Assembly: GCA_964400785.1 (NCBI GenBank)
Contig: CAYNWB010000023.1
Span: 1-34,605 of the forward strand
Direction of reading: 5' to 3'
Length of the DNA stretch: 34,605 nucleotides
Source of the DNA: CAVQGZ01 sp964400785
GTDB lineage: Bacteria > Actinomycetota > Actinomycetes > Jiangellales > Jiangellaceae
Of the stretch, positions 14,901 through 22,803 are shown in pieces. The translations under genes were made by a program, and so were the position numbers. Below the pieces are notes generated by a model, which searched no databases, was not told the DNA's origin, and saw nothing but the letters and a program-made list of their open reading frames with translations. The first letter of the stretch is position 1; every line of letters begins with the position of its first letter.

Positions 14901-15879
14901 CGTCGCGGGAGAGCAGGGCCGCCATCATCTCGATCGGGGTCAGCTCGCCCCGCACCACCGAGACCACGTGCTCCACGATGGGCATGTCGACGTCAGCCCC
15001 ACGTGCCAGCTCGAGGATGGACTCGCACGACTTCACACCCTCGGCGACCTGACGGGTCGACGCCGCGATCGCCTCGACCGTCTCGCCGCGGCCCATCCGC
15101 TCGCCGAAGGTTCGATTGCGCGACAGCGGCGACATGCAGGTCGCCACGAGGTCACCGAGGCCCGCCAGACCCGAGAACGTCGACGGCGACGCGCCCAGTG
15201 CGGCACCCAGGCGTGCGGTCTCGGCAAGGCCACGGGTGATGACGGCGGCCTTGGAGTTCTCGCCGAAACCCAGGCCGTCGGCGATGCCCGTGGCCAGCGC
15301 GATGACGTTCTTGACGGCTCCGCCGAGCTCGGTTCCCACCACGTCGGTGTTCGTGTAGGGCCGGAACCTCGGGGTGTGGCAGGCCTGCTGGACGCGCATG
15401 GCGGTCTGCTCGCTGGTACAGGCAACCGTCGTCGCGGCCGGCTGCCTCTCGGCGATCTCCCGGGCCAGGTTCGGCCCCGAGACCGCGACCAGCTGGTCGT
15501 CCGGCGTCCCCAGCACCTCGGCGACCACCTCGGTCATGCGCTTGGCCGTCTGCAGCTCGATGCCCTTCATGAGGCTCACGACGATCGCGTCCTGCGGCCA
15601 GATCTGCGTCCACTGCACGAGGTTGCTCCGCAGCGTCTGCGCGGGCACCGCGAGCACCACCATCTCGGTGCCGTCGAGAGCCTCGGCCGCGTCGTGCGTA
15701 GCGCGCAGGTTCTCGTCCAGTCCGATGCCCGGGTGGTAGATCGGGTTCTCGTGGGTGCGGTTGATGAGGTCACAGACCTCGGACTCGTACCCCCACATCG
15801 TGACGTCGGTACCGGCATCGGTGAGCACCATGGAGAACGCCGTCCCCCACGACCCGGTGCCGAACACGGTTGCGCGCAT
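14887..15879 (-). CDS. gpsA: Glycerol-3-phosphate dehydrogenase [NAD(P)+]
   Basis: GpsA reduces dihydroxyacetone phosphate to sn-glycerol-3-phosphate, the backbone for phospholipids. The Rossmann motif FGTGSWGTAFSMVL is at residues 5-18. GPNLAREIAERQPAATTVA and the catalytic-Lys segment GGAVKNVIALATGIADGLG follow, and AVITRGLAE is also conserved. Length is 330 residues. It follows plsC by 23 bases, so glycerol-3-phosphate synthesis and acylation are co-expressed. Its 3' end overlaps the convergent PLP enzyme gene by 14 bases. Confidence 0.96.
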   Translation of the reverse strand: MRATVFGTGSWGTAFSMVLTDAGTDVTMWGYESEVCDLINRTHENPIYHPGIGLDENLRATHDAAEALDGTEMVVLAVPAQTLRSNLVQWTQIWPQDAIVVSLMKGIELQTAKRMTEVVAEVLGTPDDQLVAVSGPNLAREIAERQPAATTVACTSEQTAMRVQQACHTPRFRPYTNTDVVGTELGGAVKNVIALATGIADGLGFGENSKAAVITRGLAETARLGAALGASPSTFSGLAGLGDLVATCMSPLSRNRTFGERMGRGETVEAIAASTRQVAEGVKSCESILELARGADVDMPIVEHVVSVVRGELTPIEMMAALLSRDVKPE

Positions 15880-15902
15880 GTCTGTCTCCCTCGGGTGAGC
15901 GG

Positions 15903-16646
15903 TCAGGACCTTCGTGGGTTGCCGGTCGCGGGCACACCTGCCCGGGCCGGGTCGAACCGATGTGTCGGTGCCGGCTCACCGCGAATCTGCTCGAGAAGGC
16001 CGGTGATGGCGGCCATGATGCGGTCGGTCGCCGTTCGCAGGGACGCCGCCGACCGGTGGCCGGACAGGTCGGAGAGGTCGAGCGGGGCCCCGGCGCGAAC
16101 CACGACCTTCGTGGGCGGGAACAGGCGCGCGACCCGGCCGTAGGGGGGCAGCATGCGCTGGGCTCCCCAGTGGGCCAGCGGAACGACCGGGCAGCCGGTC
16201 TCCAGGGCGATCCGCGCCGCACCCGACTTGCCTCGCATGGGCCACAGGTGCGGGTCCCGGGTCAGCGTGGCCTCCGGGTAGATGACCACGCAGGCGCCCC
16301 CGCCGATCGCGTCGAGGGCCCCTTGGATCGAGAGCGAGGCATCCCGGCTCTCGCGGTACACGGGGATCTGACCGAGGCGACGGAGCATGTCACCGGCGAT
16401 GGGTAGGTCGAAGATCGACGACTTGGCCATGAACCGCGGCACCCGCCCCGCATCGTTCACGAAGTGTGCCACCACGAGGGGGTCGACCTCGGAGATGTGG
16501 TTGGACACGACGATGCAGCCGACTCCTTCCGGCGGCAGGTGCTGCGCCCCCTCCCAGTCGCGCCGGGTGATCATCGTCATCGTGGGTTTGAGGGCGACCA
16601 CGAGCGACCGATAGGTCACCCCCCGCGCACTCGCGGACTGCGTCAC
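15903..16646 (-). CDS. plsC: 1-acyl-sn-glycerol-3-phosphate acyltransferase (PlsC family)
   Basis: This membrane-associated acyltransferase probably makes phosphatidic acid. It carries the HX4D motif as NHISEVDPLVV (about residues 50-60), FMAKSSIFDLPIAG, and block III as YPEATLTRDP. The usual PEGT Gly is Ala. The GTG start at 16646 has a strong GGGAGGAA site; an open frame extends to 17108 over cofC and is not real. Length is 247 residues. It is paired with gpsA downstream and divergent from cofC. Confidence 0.9.
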   Translation of the reverse strand: MTQSASARGVTYRSLVVALKPTMTMITRRDWEGAQHLPPEGVGCIVVSNHISEVDPLVVAHFVNDAGRVPRFMAKSSIFDLPIAGDMLRRLGQIPVYRESRDASLSIQGALDAIGGGACVVIYPEATLTRDPHLWPMRGKSGAARIALETGCPVVPLAHWGAQRMLPPYGRVARLFPPTKVVVRAGAPLDLSDLSGHRSAASLRTATDRIMAAITGLLEQIRGEPAPTHRFDPARAGVPATGNPRRS

Positions 16647-16727
16647 GACGTTCCTCCCGGCATCACCGACGCACGCATCCTGCCGCATCGGCCCGCACCC
16701 GAGGGACACCTGGCAGGATCGATGCCG

Positions 16728-17354
16728 ATGTCCGCGCCCTGGACCGCCGTCGTCCCGGTCAAGCACACCTCCATCGCCAAGACGAGACTGACCAGCGATG
16801 ATGCACGGCTGCGACGGCATCTCGCTCTGGCGTTCGCCGCCGACACCGTCGGTGCCATCGTGCGGTGCGACTCGGTGCTCGACGTCGTCGTGGTCACCGA
16901 CGACCCGGACGCCAGGCGAGTGACCTCGGACCTCGGTGCCCACGTCGTGGGCGACACCCCCGACCGCGGCCTCAACCCGGCGCTGGTGCACGGCCTCGAC
17001 GTCGCCCGGCGCCGCCGGCCCGCGCACGGCGTGGTCATGATCTCCTCCGACCTGCCGGCGCTGCGTCCGGACGAGCTGGCCCACGCGCTCGACGAGGCGG
17101 GCAGGCACGCCGTTGCCTTCGTCAGCGACACCGCGGGTACCGGTACGACCGCCCTCATGTGCCGGTCAGACGCTCGGGTCGTGCCTCACTTCGGAGCCCG
17201 ATCGCGGGCGTGGCACCGCAGCGCGGGCTACGCGGAGGTGCGCAGCACAACGATCCCCACCGTGCGGCGTGACGTCGACACCTGGACCGATCTGTGGGAC
17301 GCCCGACGGCTGGGGGTCGGCCCCGCAACCAGGGCGTGGCAGCAGCGAGGCTGA
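16728..17354 (+). CDS. cofC: 2-phospho-L-lactate (or phosphoenolpyruvate) guanylyltransferase CofC
   Basis: CofC activates phospholactate or phosphoenolpyruvate with GTP for coenzyme F420 synthesis. The N-terminus WTAVVPVKHTSIAKTRL is the family nucleotide-binding loop. VVVVTDDPDARR, MISSDLPALRPDEL and FVSDTAGTGTTAL complete the pattern. Length is 208 residues. ATGs at 16722 and 16728 are both possible; the second is better spaced from CAGGA. The divergent plsC and downstream hup (3 bases between stops) match the usual actinobacterial layout. It implies F420-dependent enzymes elsewhere in the genome. Confidence 0.9.
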   Translation: MSAPWTAVVPVKHTSIAKTRLTSDDARLRRHLALAFAADTVGAIVRCDSVLDVVVVTDDPDARRVTSDLGAHVVGDTPDRGLNPALVHGLDVARRRRPAHGVVMISSDLPALRPDELAHALDEAGRHAVAFVSDTAGTGTTALMCRSDARVVPHFGARSRAWHRSAGYAEVRSTTIPTVRRDVDTWTDLWDARRLGVGPATRAWQQRG

Positions 17355-17357
17355 CGA

Positions 17358-17973
17358 TCAGGCCGTCGAACCCGTGTCGGGCGCCGTCGGCGTGGGAGCG
17401 GGAGCCGCCTTCTTCGCCGGAGCGGCCTTCTTCGCCGGAGCGGCCTTCTTCGCCGGAGCGGNNNNNNNNNNNNNNNNNNNNNNNNNNNNNNNNNNNNNNN
17501 NNNNNNNNNNNNNNNNNNNNNNNNNNNNNNNNNNNNNNNNNNNNNNNNNNNNNNNNNNNNNGAGCGGCCTTCTTCGCCGGAGCGGCCTTCTTCGCCGGAG
17601 CGGCCTTCTTCGCCGGGGCGGGAGCAGCAGCCTTCGTGGCCGGCGCGGCCGGCTTCTCGTCCGAGCCGATGCCCGGGATCATCGACGGCAGGTCGCGGAT
17701 GCCCTCGACGATCTCCCTGAAGTCGGTGCTCGGGCGGAACTTCGGCACGCGGCTGGCCGCCTTGTCGATGATGTCGCCGGTGGCCGGGTTGCGCACCTGG
17801 CGGGCCGCCCGCTCCACTGCCTCGAACACCCCGAGGCCCTTGACCCGCACCCTGTCGCCCTCGTTGATGCCCCGTTGGATGACGTCGACCACCGCGTCGA
17901 GCGCCTTCTCGGCATCCTTGCGCGTGCCGTCGATGCGCTTGGCGATCTCGTCGATGAGCTCTGCTCTGTTCAC
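17358..17973 (-). CDS. hup: HU-family nucleoid protein with Lys/Ala/Pro-repeat tail, interrupted by an assembly gap
   Basis: Residues 1-95 are a normal HU domain: MNRAELIDEIAKRIDGTRKD, GDRVRVKGLGVFEAVERAAR, and the DNA-binding arm RNPATGDII. The tail is a tandem KKAAPA hexapeptide, like the histone-H1-like extensions of mycobacterial HupB and Streptomyces HupS, which bind DNA and are acetylated. A 100-N gap (17462-17561) splits the tail. The correct reading left of the gap is not the one that runs through the 100 Ns. It continues APAKK and ends PTPTAPDTGSTA with TGA at 17358. GTG at 17973 has GGGGAGG upstream. A strong promoter lies at 18013-18041. Confidence 0.92.
17408..17616 (-). repeat. 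18-bp tandem repeat encoding KKAAPA, with gap inside
   Basis: At least three copies of an 18-base unit (GCCTTCTTCGCCGGAGCG on the plus strand) flank each side of the N run, with almost no variation at the nucleotide level. The near-identity of the copies explains why the assembler failed here. The copies on the two flanks stop at unit positions 1 (left) and 14 (right). Confidence 0.9.
17462..17561. other. 100-base assembly gap of unknown true length
   Basis: A run of exactly 100 N, a placeholder length. Frame and repeat phase predict the missing sequence to be 12+18n bases (see findings). Confidence 0.95.
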
Positions 17974-18012
17974 AGGGGCCTCCCCGGGCCGTCGAATGGA
18001 ATCCTGCAGCGA

Positions 18013-18041
18013 AACTTAGGGACTCGTGCCGTCCGCGGCAA
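18013..18041 (-). promoter_or_regulatory. Promoter of hup
   Basis: On the minus strand TTGCCG (18036-18041), a 17-base spacer and TAAGTT (18013-18018) form a good sigma-A-type promoter directly after the leuD stop. It gives a leader of about 35 bases and makes hup independent of leuCD. Confidence 0.6.
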
Positions 18042-18665
18042 TCACTGCGGCCCAACTGGCTCGGCGAGTCGTGGCAGCGTCCGCGGGGTGAACGCAGGCC
18101 GTGCGGCCTCGAACCGGTCGATGTCAGCGGTGTGGCGCATGGTCAGCCCGATGTCGTCGAGGCCCTCCATGAGGCGCCACCGGGTGTAGTCGTCGATGCC
18201 GATGTCGGCGCTCACGCCTGCCTCGGGCACTGCCACCGTTCGCGACCGCAGGTCGAGCGTCACCTCGTAGGAAGGGTGCTGCTCGAGCACCTGCCACAGC
18301 GTCTCGATCACCGACTGGTCGACCTGGGCGGCCACGAGTCCCGCCTTGCCGGCATTGCCGCGAAAGATGTCGGCGAACCGTGAGCTCAGCACGACAGCGA
18401 ATCCGTAGTCCTGCAGCGCCCACACCGCGTGCTCACGCGACGAGCCCGTCCCGAAGTCCGGGCCGGCGACCAGCACGCTGGCGCCGTCGTACTCGGGCCG
18501 GTTGAGCACGAAGTCGGGGTCGCGCCGCCACGCCGCGAAGCAGCCGTCCGCGAAGCCGGTGCGCGTCACGCGCTTGAGGTAGACAGCGGGCACGATCTGG
18601 TCGGTGTCGACGTTGCTGCGGCGCAACGGGACGCCGCGACCCACGTGGACGGTGATCGGCTGCAT
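18042..18665 (-). CDS. leuD: 3-isopropylmalate dehydratase small subunit
   Basis: LeuD is the swivel-domain subunit of isopropylmalate isomerase in leucine synthesis. It has RRSNVDTDQIVPAVYLKR near the N-terminus, and the substrate-binding GPDFGTGSSREHAVWALQ at about residues 67-84. FRGNAGKAGL is also typical. Length is 207 residues. It lies 3 bases after leuC, so the two are coupled. Confidence 0.96.
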   Translation of the reverse strand: MQPITVHVGRGVPLRRSNVDTDQIVPAVYLKRVTRTGFADGCFAAWRRDPDFVLNRPEYDGASVLVAGPDFGTGSSREHAVWALQDYGFAVVLSSRFADIFRGNAGKAGLVAAQVDQSVIETLWQVLEQHPSYEVTLDLRSRTVAVPEAGVSADIGIDDYTRWRLMEGLDDIGLTMRHTADIDRFEAARPAFTPRTLPRLAEPVGPQ

Positions 18666-18668
18666 GGC

Positions 18669-20099
18669 TCAGGCTCCTACGAGGGTGTCGGCGGCACGTG
18701 GGTCGAGGTCGTCCGGCGACGACAACCGACCTGTGACCGCGGTGGCGGCGGCGACGAGCGGGGACACGAGGTGAGTGCGGCCCCCCGGCCCCTGACGGCC
18801 TTCGAAGTTACGGTTCGACGTGGACGCGCTCCGCTCCCCCGGCGACAGCTGGTCGGGGTTCATGCCCAGGCACATCGAGCAGCCCGCACCCCGCCACTCG
18901 GCGCCGGCGTCTGAGAAGACCCGGTCGAGCCCCTCTGCCTCGGCCTGCAGGCGCACCCGGGCCGACCCCGGGACGACGAGCAGCCGCACGTTGTCGGCGA
19001 TCCTGCGGCCGTGCAGCACCTGCGCAGCAGACCGCAGGTCCTCGATGCGCCCGTTGGTGCACGAACCCAGGAACACGGTGTCCACGGCGATGTCGCGCAG
19101 CGGTGTGCCGGGCACCAGGTCCATGTACTCCAGCGCACGCTGCGCGGCGGCTCGCTCGGACGGGTCGGTGATCTCGGCGGGGTCGGGAACCGACGCCGAC
19201 AGCGGCAGGCCCTGACCCGGGTTGGTGCCCCAGGTCACGAAGGGCGCGATGTCGGCGGCGTCCAGCACGACCTCGCGGTCGAACGTCGCGCCGGGGTCGG
19301 TGGCCAGGGACGACCAGTAGGCCACCGCGTCGTCCCACTGCTGACCGGTCGGCGCGTGCGGCCGGCCCTTCAGGTAGTCCACCGTCGTCTGGTCGGGCGC
19401 GATCATGCCCGCGCGCGCCCCGGCCTCGATCGACATGTTGCAGATGGTCATGCGCGCTTCCATGCTCATCGCCTCGATCGCCTCGCCGCGGTACTCGAGC
19501 ACGTAGCCCTGGCCTCCGCCCGTCCCGATGCTGGCGATGACGGCGAGGATGACGTCCTTGGAGGTCACCCCCGGACGCAGACGCCCGTTGATGGTGACCG
19601 CCATGGTCTTGAACGGGGTCAGGGGCAGCGTCTGGGTCGCCAGCACGTGCTCCACCTCGCTGGTGCCGATGCCGAACGCGAGGGCTCCGAAGGCACCGTG
19701 GGTGGAGGTGTGCGAGTCGCCACAGACGATGGTCATGCCCGGCTGGGTGAGTCCGAGCTGAGGCCCGATGACGTGGACGATGCCCTGGTCCACGTCGCCC
19801 ATCGGGTGCAGCCTGATGCCGAAGTCAGTGCAGTTGGCCCGCAGCGTGTCGACCTGGGTGCGCGACACCGGGTCGGCGATGGGCTCGCCCAGCCCCGTCG
19901 TCGGCACGTTGTGGTCCTCGGTCGCGATGGTCAGGTCGGGGCGGCGCACCCCACGACCGGACAGGCGCAGGCCCTCGAACGCCTGGGGGCTGGTGACCTC
20001 GTGCAGCAGGTGCAGGTCGATGTAGAGCAGGTCGGGCTCGCCGTCCGCCCGTCGCACCACATGGTCGTCCCACACCTTCTGCGCCAGCGTCCGGCCCAT
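18669..20099 (-). CDS. leuC: 3-isopropylmalate dehydratase large subunit
   Basis: LeuC binds the [4Fe-4S] cluster and with LeuD converts 2-isopropylmalate to 3-isopropylmalate. MGRTLAQKVWDDHVV is the start; ATEDHNVPT, CGDSHTSTHGAFG, the cluster Cys in GSCTNGRIEDLR and the pair CSMCLGMNPD are all present. Length is 476 residues. The ATG at 20099 has a GGAGGAG site; a very long upstream open frame (to 22349) runs antisense through two other genes and is a shadow. A palindromic operator and a divergent IclR regulator lie upstream. Confidence 0.97.
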   Translation of the reverse strand: MGRTLAQKVWDDHVVRRADGEPDLLYIDLHLLHEVTSPQAFEGLRLSGRGVRRPDLTIATEDHNVPTTGLGEPIADPVSRTQVDTLRANCTDFGIRLHPMGDVDQGIVHVIGPQLGLTQPGMTIVCGDSHTSTHGAFGALAFGIGTSEVEHVLATQTLPLTPFKTMAVTINGRLRPGVTSKDVILAVIASIGTGGGQGYVLEYRGEAIEAMSMEARMTICNMSIEAGARAGMIAPDQTTVDYLKGRPHAPTGQQWDDAVAYWSSLATDPGATFDREVVLDAADIAPFVTWGTNPGQGLPLSASVPDPAEITDPSERAAAQRALEYMDLVPGTPLRDIAVDTVFLGSCTNGRIEDLRSAAQVLHGRRIADNVRLLVVPGSARVRLQAEAEGLDRVFSDAGAEWRGAGCSMCLGMNPDQLSPGERSASTSNRNFEGRQGPGGRTHLVSPLVAAATAVTGRLSSPDDLDPRAADTLVGA

Positions 20100-20123
20100 G
20101 TCGACTCCTCCACGCTCCCAGAC

Positions 20124-20148
20124 GAGCGTCCCATATAGTGAGACGCTC
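20124..20148. promoter_or_regulatory. Palindromic operator in the leuC-IclR divergent region
   Basis: A 25-base inverted repeat of the form GAGCGTC-N-CA-N5-TG-N-GACGCTC, centred at 20136. It sits in the 85-base gap between leuC (minus) and the IclR gene (plus), over the AT-rich stretch CATATAGTG that may hold the leuC -10. IclR regulators of the NdgR/LtbR type control leuCD in Streptomyces and Corynebacterium, so this is the likely site for the adjacent regulator. TATCAT at 20150-20155 could be the -10 of the regulator gene; no clear -35s are seen. Confidence 0.65.
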
Positions 20149-20184
20149 ATATCATTCTTCGGGACAGAATAGCGGGAGGTCCAC

Positions 20185-20922
20185 ATGGGCGCGAGCAGCT
20201 CCAGCGGAGTCGGTGTTCTCGACAAGGCGATGGCGGTGCTCGCTGCGCTCGAGTCCGGGCCCGCGTCGTTGAACCAGCTCGTCGCCGGGACAGGCCTGCC
20301 ACGCCCCACTGCCCACCGACTCGCCGTCGCCCTGGAGCACCACGCTCTGGTGGCGCGGGACGACACAGGGCTGTTCGTGCTCGGCCCCCGGCTGAACGAC
20401 CTCGCCGCGGCCGCTCTCGGCGACCGGCTGGGGGCTGCGGCTGGACCAGTGCTCAGCCGGCTGCGCGACCAGACCGGCGAGAGCGCGCAGCTGTTCCGCC
20501 GCCAGGGAACCGACAGGGTCTGCGTCGCGGTGGCCGAGCGACCCAGCGGCCTGCGCGACACGATCCCGGTCGGGGAGGTCCTGTCGATGCAGGCCGGCTC
20601 GGCAGCACAGGTGCTGCTGGCCTGGGAGGACGCCGACAGGCTGACCCGTCTGCTGCCGGCCGCTCGGTTCTCCGCCGGCACCCTCGCCGGCGTTCGGCGA
20701 CGCGGCTGGGCCCAGTCGGTGGGTGAGCGTGAGGCCGGGGTCGCCTCGGTGAGCGCCCCCGTCCGCTCGCCGCGAGGGCGGGTGATCGCGGCCGTGTCGG
20801 TGTCCGGACCCATCGAGCGGCTGACCCGCCAGCCTGGCCGGCTGCACGCACCGGCGGTCGTCGCAGCAGGCGAGGCGCTGGGTGCGTCACTGGCCGCCGG
20901 CACCAGCGATACTGGACGGTGA
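20185..20922 (+). CDS. IclR-family regulator, NdgR/LtbR type
   Basis: This 245-residue regulator begins SGVGVLDKAMAVLAALESG, then a winged helix-turn-helix (about residues 10-60; GTGLPRPTAHRLAVALE is the recognition region). The rest is an IclR effector domain (about residues 75-235). The opening is nearly the NdgR signature. NdgR and LtbR regulate leucine and other amino-acid genes, and are divergent from leuCD, as here. The ATG at 20185 has GCGGGAGG upstream. Its stop overlaps the next gene's start (TGATG). Confidence 0.9.
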   Translation: MGASSSSGVGVLDKAMAVLAALESGPASLNQLVAGTGLPRPTAHRLAVALEHHALVARDDTGLFVLGPRLNDLAAAALGDRLGAAAGPVLSRLRDQTGESAQLFRRQGTDRVCVAVAERPSGLRDTIPVGEVLSMQAGSAAQVLLAWEDADRLTRLLPAARFSAGTLAGVRRRGWAQSVGEREAGVASVSAPVRSPRGRVIAAVSVSGPIERLTRQPGRLHAPAVVAAGEALGASLAAGTSDTGR

Positions 20923-22496
20923 TGAGCGCCTCCACCCGTCCTGAGCAGACCACGCTGGCCCGACCCGTGGTGGTGGCGGCTGCCGTGCTGGGGTGGGTTC
21001 TCGTCGTCGTCATGACGGCCGGACGGATCCGCGACGAGCTCACCGCCACGCTGCACCGGGACGAGGCCATCGCCTGGACGTACGCGAGCCTGCCGATCGA
21101 GCAGATCCCGACAGCGCTCACCTACGACGTCAACCCTCCCGTCTACTTCATGGCCCTGCACACCTGGCTGTCGGGCGCAGAGGGCAGCGAGGTGTCGCTG
21201 CGGGCCCTGTCGGTGCTCGCCATCGGCCTCGCGGCCGTCGTGGCCTTCGACGCGGCCCGCCGCGTCGGCGGGGCCCGAGCCGGTTGGCTGGCCAGCGCCT
21301 TCGTGCTGCTCGCACCCGCCAGCCTTGCGCTGGCAGGGCTCGCCCGCCCGTACGCGATCACGTTCCTGCTGGGTGTGGTCGCCCTCGATGCCGCGATCGC
21401 CGTGGTCGCAGGGGCGCGCTGGCCCGCGGTCGCGGTCTTCAGCGTGTCCGCCGCACTGCTGCCCCTCACCCACTACTGGGGAGGGCTGCTGCTGCTGGTG
21501 CTGGTGGGAGCACTGGTTCTGACAGGGGTGCTGACCCGCCGGCCGGGTGTGGTGACCCGCACCGTGGTCGCGACCGGCATCGCACTGGTGGCGGTGGCGC
21601 CCTGGGCGCCCACCCTGGCATCTCAGCTGAGCAACGGACCGCTGGCCGCTCACCGCTCGCCCGACCTCGAGACCCTCGGGACGACCCTGACGCGCGCGGC
21701 CGGGGGTCGGGCCGGCGCCTGGGTCGTGGGGATCGGACTGGCCGCTGCGGTCGGCGCCTGGTGGTGGCAGCGGCGGTTCGGCACCGCACCCGCGCCGGAG
21801 CGCGACCCTGGCCGGCTGCTGCTGGTCAGCGCCGCCGCCGGTGCTGCCGGGGTCGTCGTGGCGATGTGGGGGGTCTCGCAGGTGCGGCCGCTGTTCACTC
21901 CGAACTACGCCTTCGTGGTGCTGGCGCCGCTGCCGGTGCTCGTCGGGGTGTACCTGTCGCGGCGGTGGTGGAGCACGCTGGCAGTGCTCGCTGCCCTCGC
22001 TCTGGTCGCACTGCCCGACTTCACACGGTCGTCGGGCGCCGTGGAGGCGCAGGATCGCGAGGTGCGCGGACCGGAGTACGCCATCGGCACGACCCTGGCG
22101 GCACAGACCACGGCCGGGGACGTCGTCGTGACCTCGCCCGGACGAGTGCTCGGTGTGCGGTACTACCTCGGCCCGGATCGCGACTACGTCACGCCGATCG
22201 GTCGCGTCTACGACGGACGGTTCGACTACCGCGACCGGGTGAGCCGGCTGCAGCAGGTCGACCCCGTCGAGGCGACGCAGCGGCTCACCGCGCGGCCCGC
22301 CGGCACGCGCCTCGCCTTCGTCCACGACATCGGCCTGCCGGTCGACCACCCCTACTGGATCGCCCTCGACGAGACGATGGACGACATCGGCTACGAGCTA
22401 CGCCGCTCGGAGTCAGTCGAGCTCGTGGACACCTGGCGGCTGCCCGAGCCCTACGAGTGGATCGGCGTGACCGTGTTCGAGGTCGTCGCGTCCTGA
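20922..22496 (+). CDS. Multi-pass membrane glycosyltransferase, GT-C fold (family 39-like)
   Basis: A 524-residue protein with about ten transmembrane helices. The first extracytoplasmic loop carries HRDEAIAWTYASL (Asp47-Glu48), the acidic motif of GT-C enzymes that use polyprenyl-phosphate sugars, followed by DVNPPVYFMALHTWLSG. The C-terminal 140 residues are soluble and extracytoplasmic. It probably transfers a mannose- or arabinose-like sugar onto a protein or envelope glycan; donor and acceptor cannot be read. It starts inside the stop codon of the IclR gene (ATG 20922; a GTG at 20919 is possible), so the two are co-translated although the link is not obvious. Confidence 0.8.
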   Translation: MSASTRPEQTTLARPVVVAAAVLGWVLVVVMTAGRIRDELTATLHRDEAIAWTYASLPIEQIPTALTYDVNPPVYFMALHTWLSGAEGSEVSLRALSVLAIGLAAVVAFDAARRVGGARAGWLASAFVLLAPASLALAGLARPYAITFLLGVVALDAAIAVVAGARWPAVAVFSVSAALLPLTHYWGGLLLLVLVGALVLTGVLTRRPGVVTRTVVATGIALVAVAPWAPTLASQLSNGPLAAHRSPDLETLGTTLTRAAGGRAGAWVVGIGLAAAVGAWWWQRRFGTAPAPERDPGRLLLVSAAAGAAGVVVAMWGVSQVRPLFTPNYAFVVLAPLPVLVGVYLSRRWWSTLAVLAALALVALPDFTRSSGAVEAQDREVRGPEYAIGTTLAAQTTAGDVVVTSPGRVLGVRYYLGPDRDYVTPIGRVYDGRFDYRDRVSRLQQVDPVEATQRLTARPAGTRLAFVHDIGLPVDHPYWIALDETMDDIGYELRRSESVELVDTWRLPEPYEWIGVTVFEVVAS

Positions 22497-22524
22497 CCTG
22501 CCGGGCCTGGCCCGTCACGCACGT

Positions 22525-22554
22525 CGTCCCGCCACCGTGACCGGTGACGGGACG
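22525..22554. terminator. Bidirectional hairpin terminator without T-tract
   Basis: Two 13-base arms (22525-22537 and 22542-22554) pair with a single mismatch around a TGAC loop. It lies between the convergent glycosyltransferase gene and tRNA-Glu and lacks a T-tract on either strand, the common actinobacterial form. It probably ends transcription in both directions. Confidence 0.6.
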
Positions 22555-22559
22555 AGGTG

Positions 22560-22632
22560 TAGCCCCGACGGGATTCGAACCCGCGCTACCGCCTTGAGAG
22601 GGCGGCGTGCTAGGCCGCTACACAACGGGGCC
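22560..22632 (-). tRNA. tRNA-Glu (anticodon CTC)
   Basis: A 73-base cloverleaf: acceptor arm GGCCCCG/CGGGGCT (G-U first pair), anticodon stem CCGCC/GGCGG with loop CTCTCAA giving anticodon CTC, and T-arm CGGGTTCGAATCCCG. CCA is not encoded. The neighbour tRNA-Gln on the same strand is 85 bases upstream. Confidence 0.96.
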
Positions 22633-22717
22633 GGAGGAGCTGACCCGGACTGGCCAGGCCGGACGAGTGAACCCGTCCACCATGATGGTACCTGCTGGAC
22701 GCACTGCTCCTTCGTCG

Positions 22718-22789
22718 CTGGGGTACCTGGACTCGAACCAAGACTAACGGAGCCAGAATCCGTCGGGCTGCCAATTACCCCATACCCCA
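22718..22789 (-). tRNA. tRNA-Gln (anticodon CTG)
   Basis: A 72-base cloverleaf with perfect acceptor pairing TGGGGTA/TACCCCA and discriminator G. The anticodon stem is ACGGA/TCCGT with loop TTCTGGC giving CTG. The T-arm contains GGTTCGAGTCC. It lies 14 bases after the CPBP gene. In actinobacteria, tRNA-Gln is normally charged through Glu-tRNA-Gln by a non-discriminating GltX plus GatCAB, and gltX lies in the same transcription direction just upstream. Confidence 0.95.
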
Positions 22790-22803
22790 AGGGTCATGAC
22801 AGT

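Noticed and set aside
17408..17616. Tandem repeat as a CRISPR array
   Set aside because: Units are 18 bases, contiguous without spacers, and code for KKAAPA.
17155..17973. hup reading frame carried straight through the 100 Ns
   Set aside because: The placeholder length puts the tail in the wrong frame. The repeat phase shows the stop is at 17358.
18669..22349. A 1,226-codon open frame on the minus strand ending with leuC
   Set aside because: Only the last 476 codons (from 20099) match LeuC; the rest is antisense to the IclR and glycosyltransferase genes, an effect of the high GC content.
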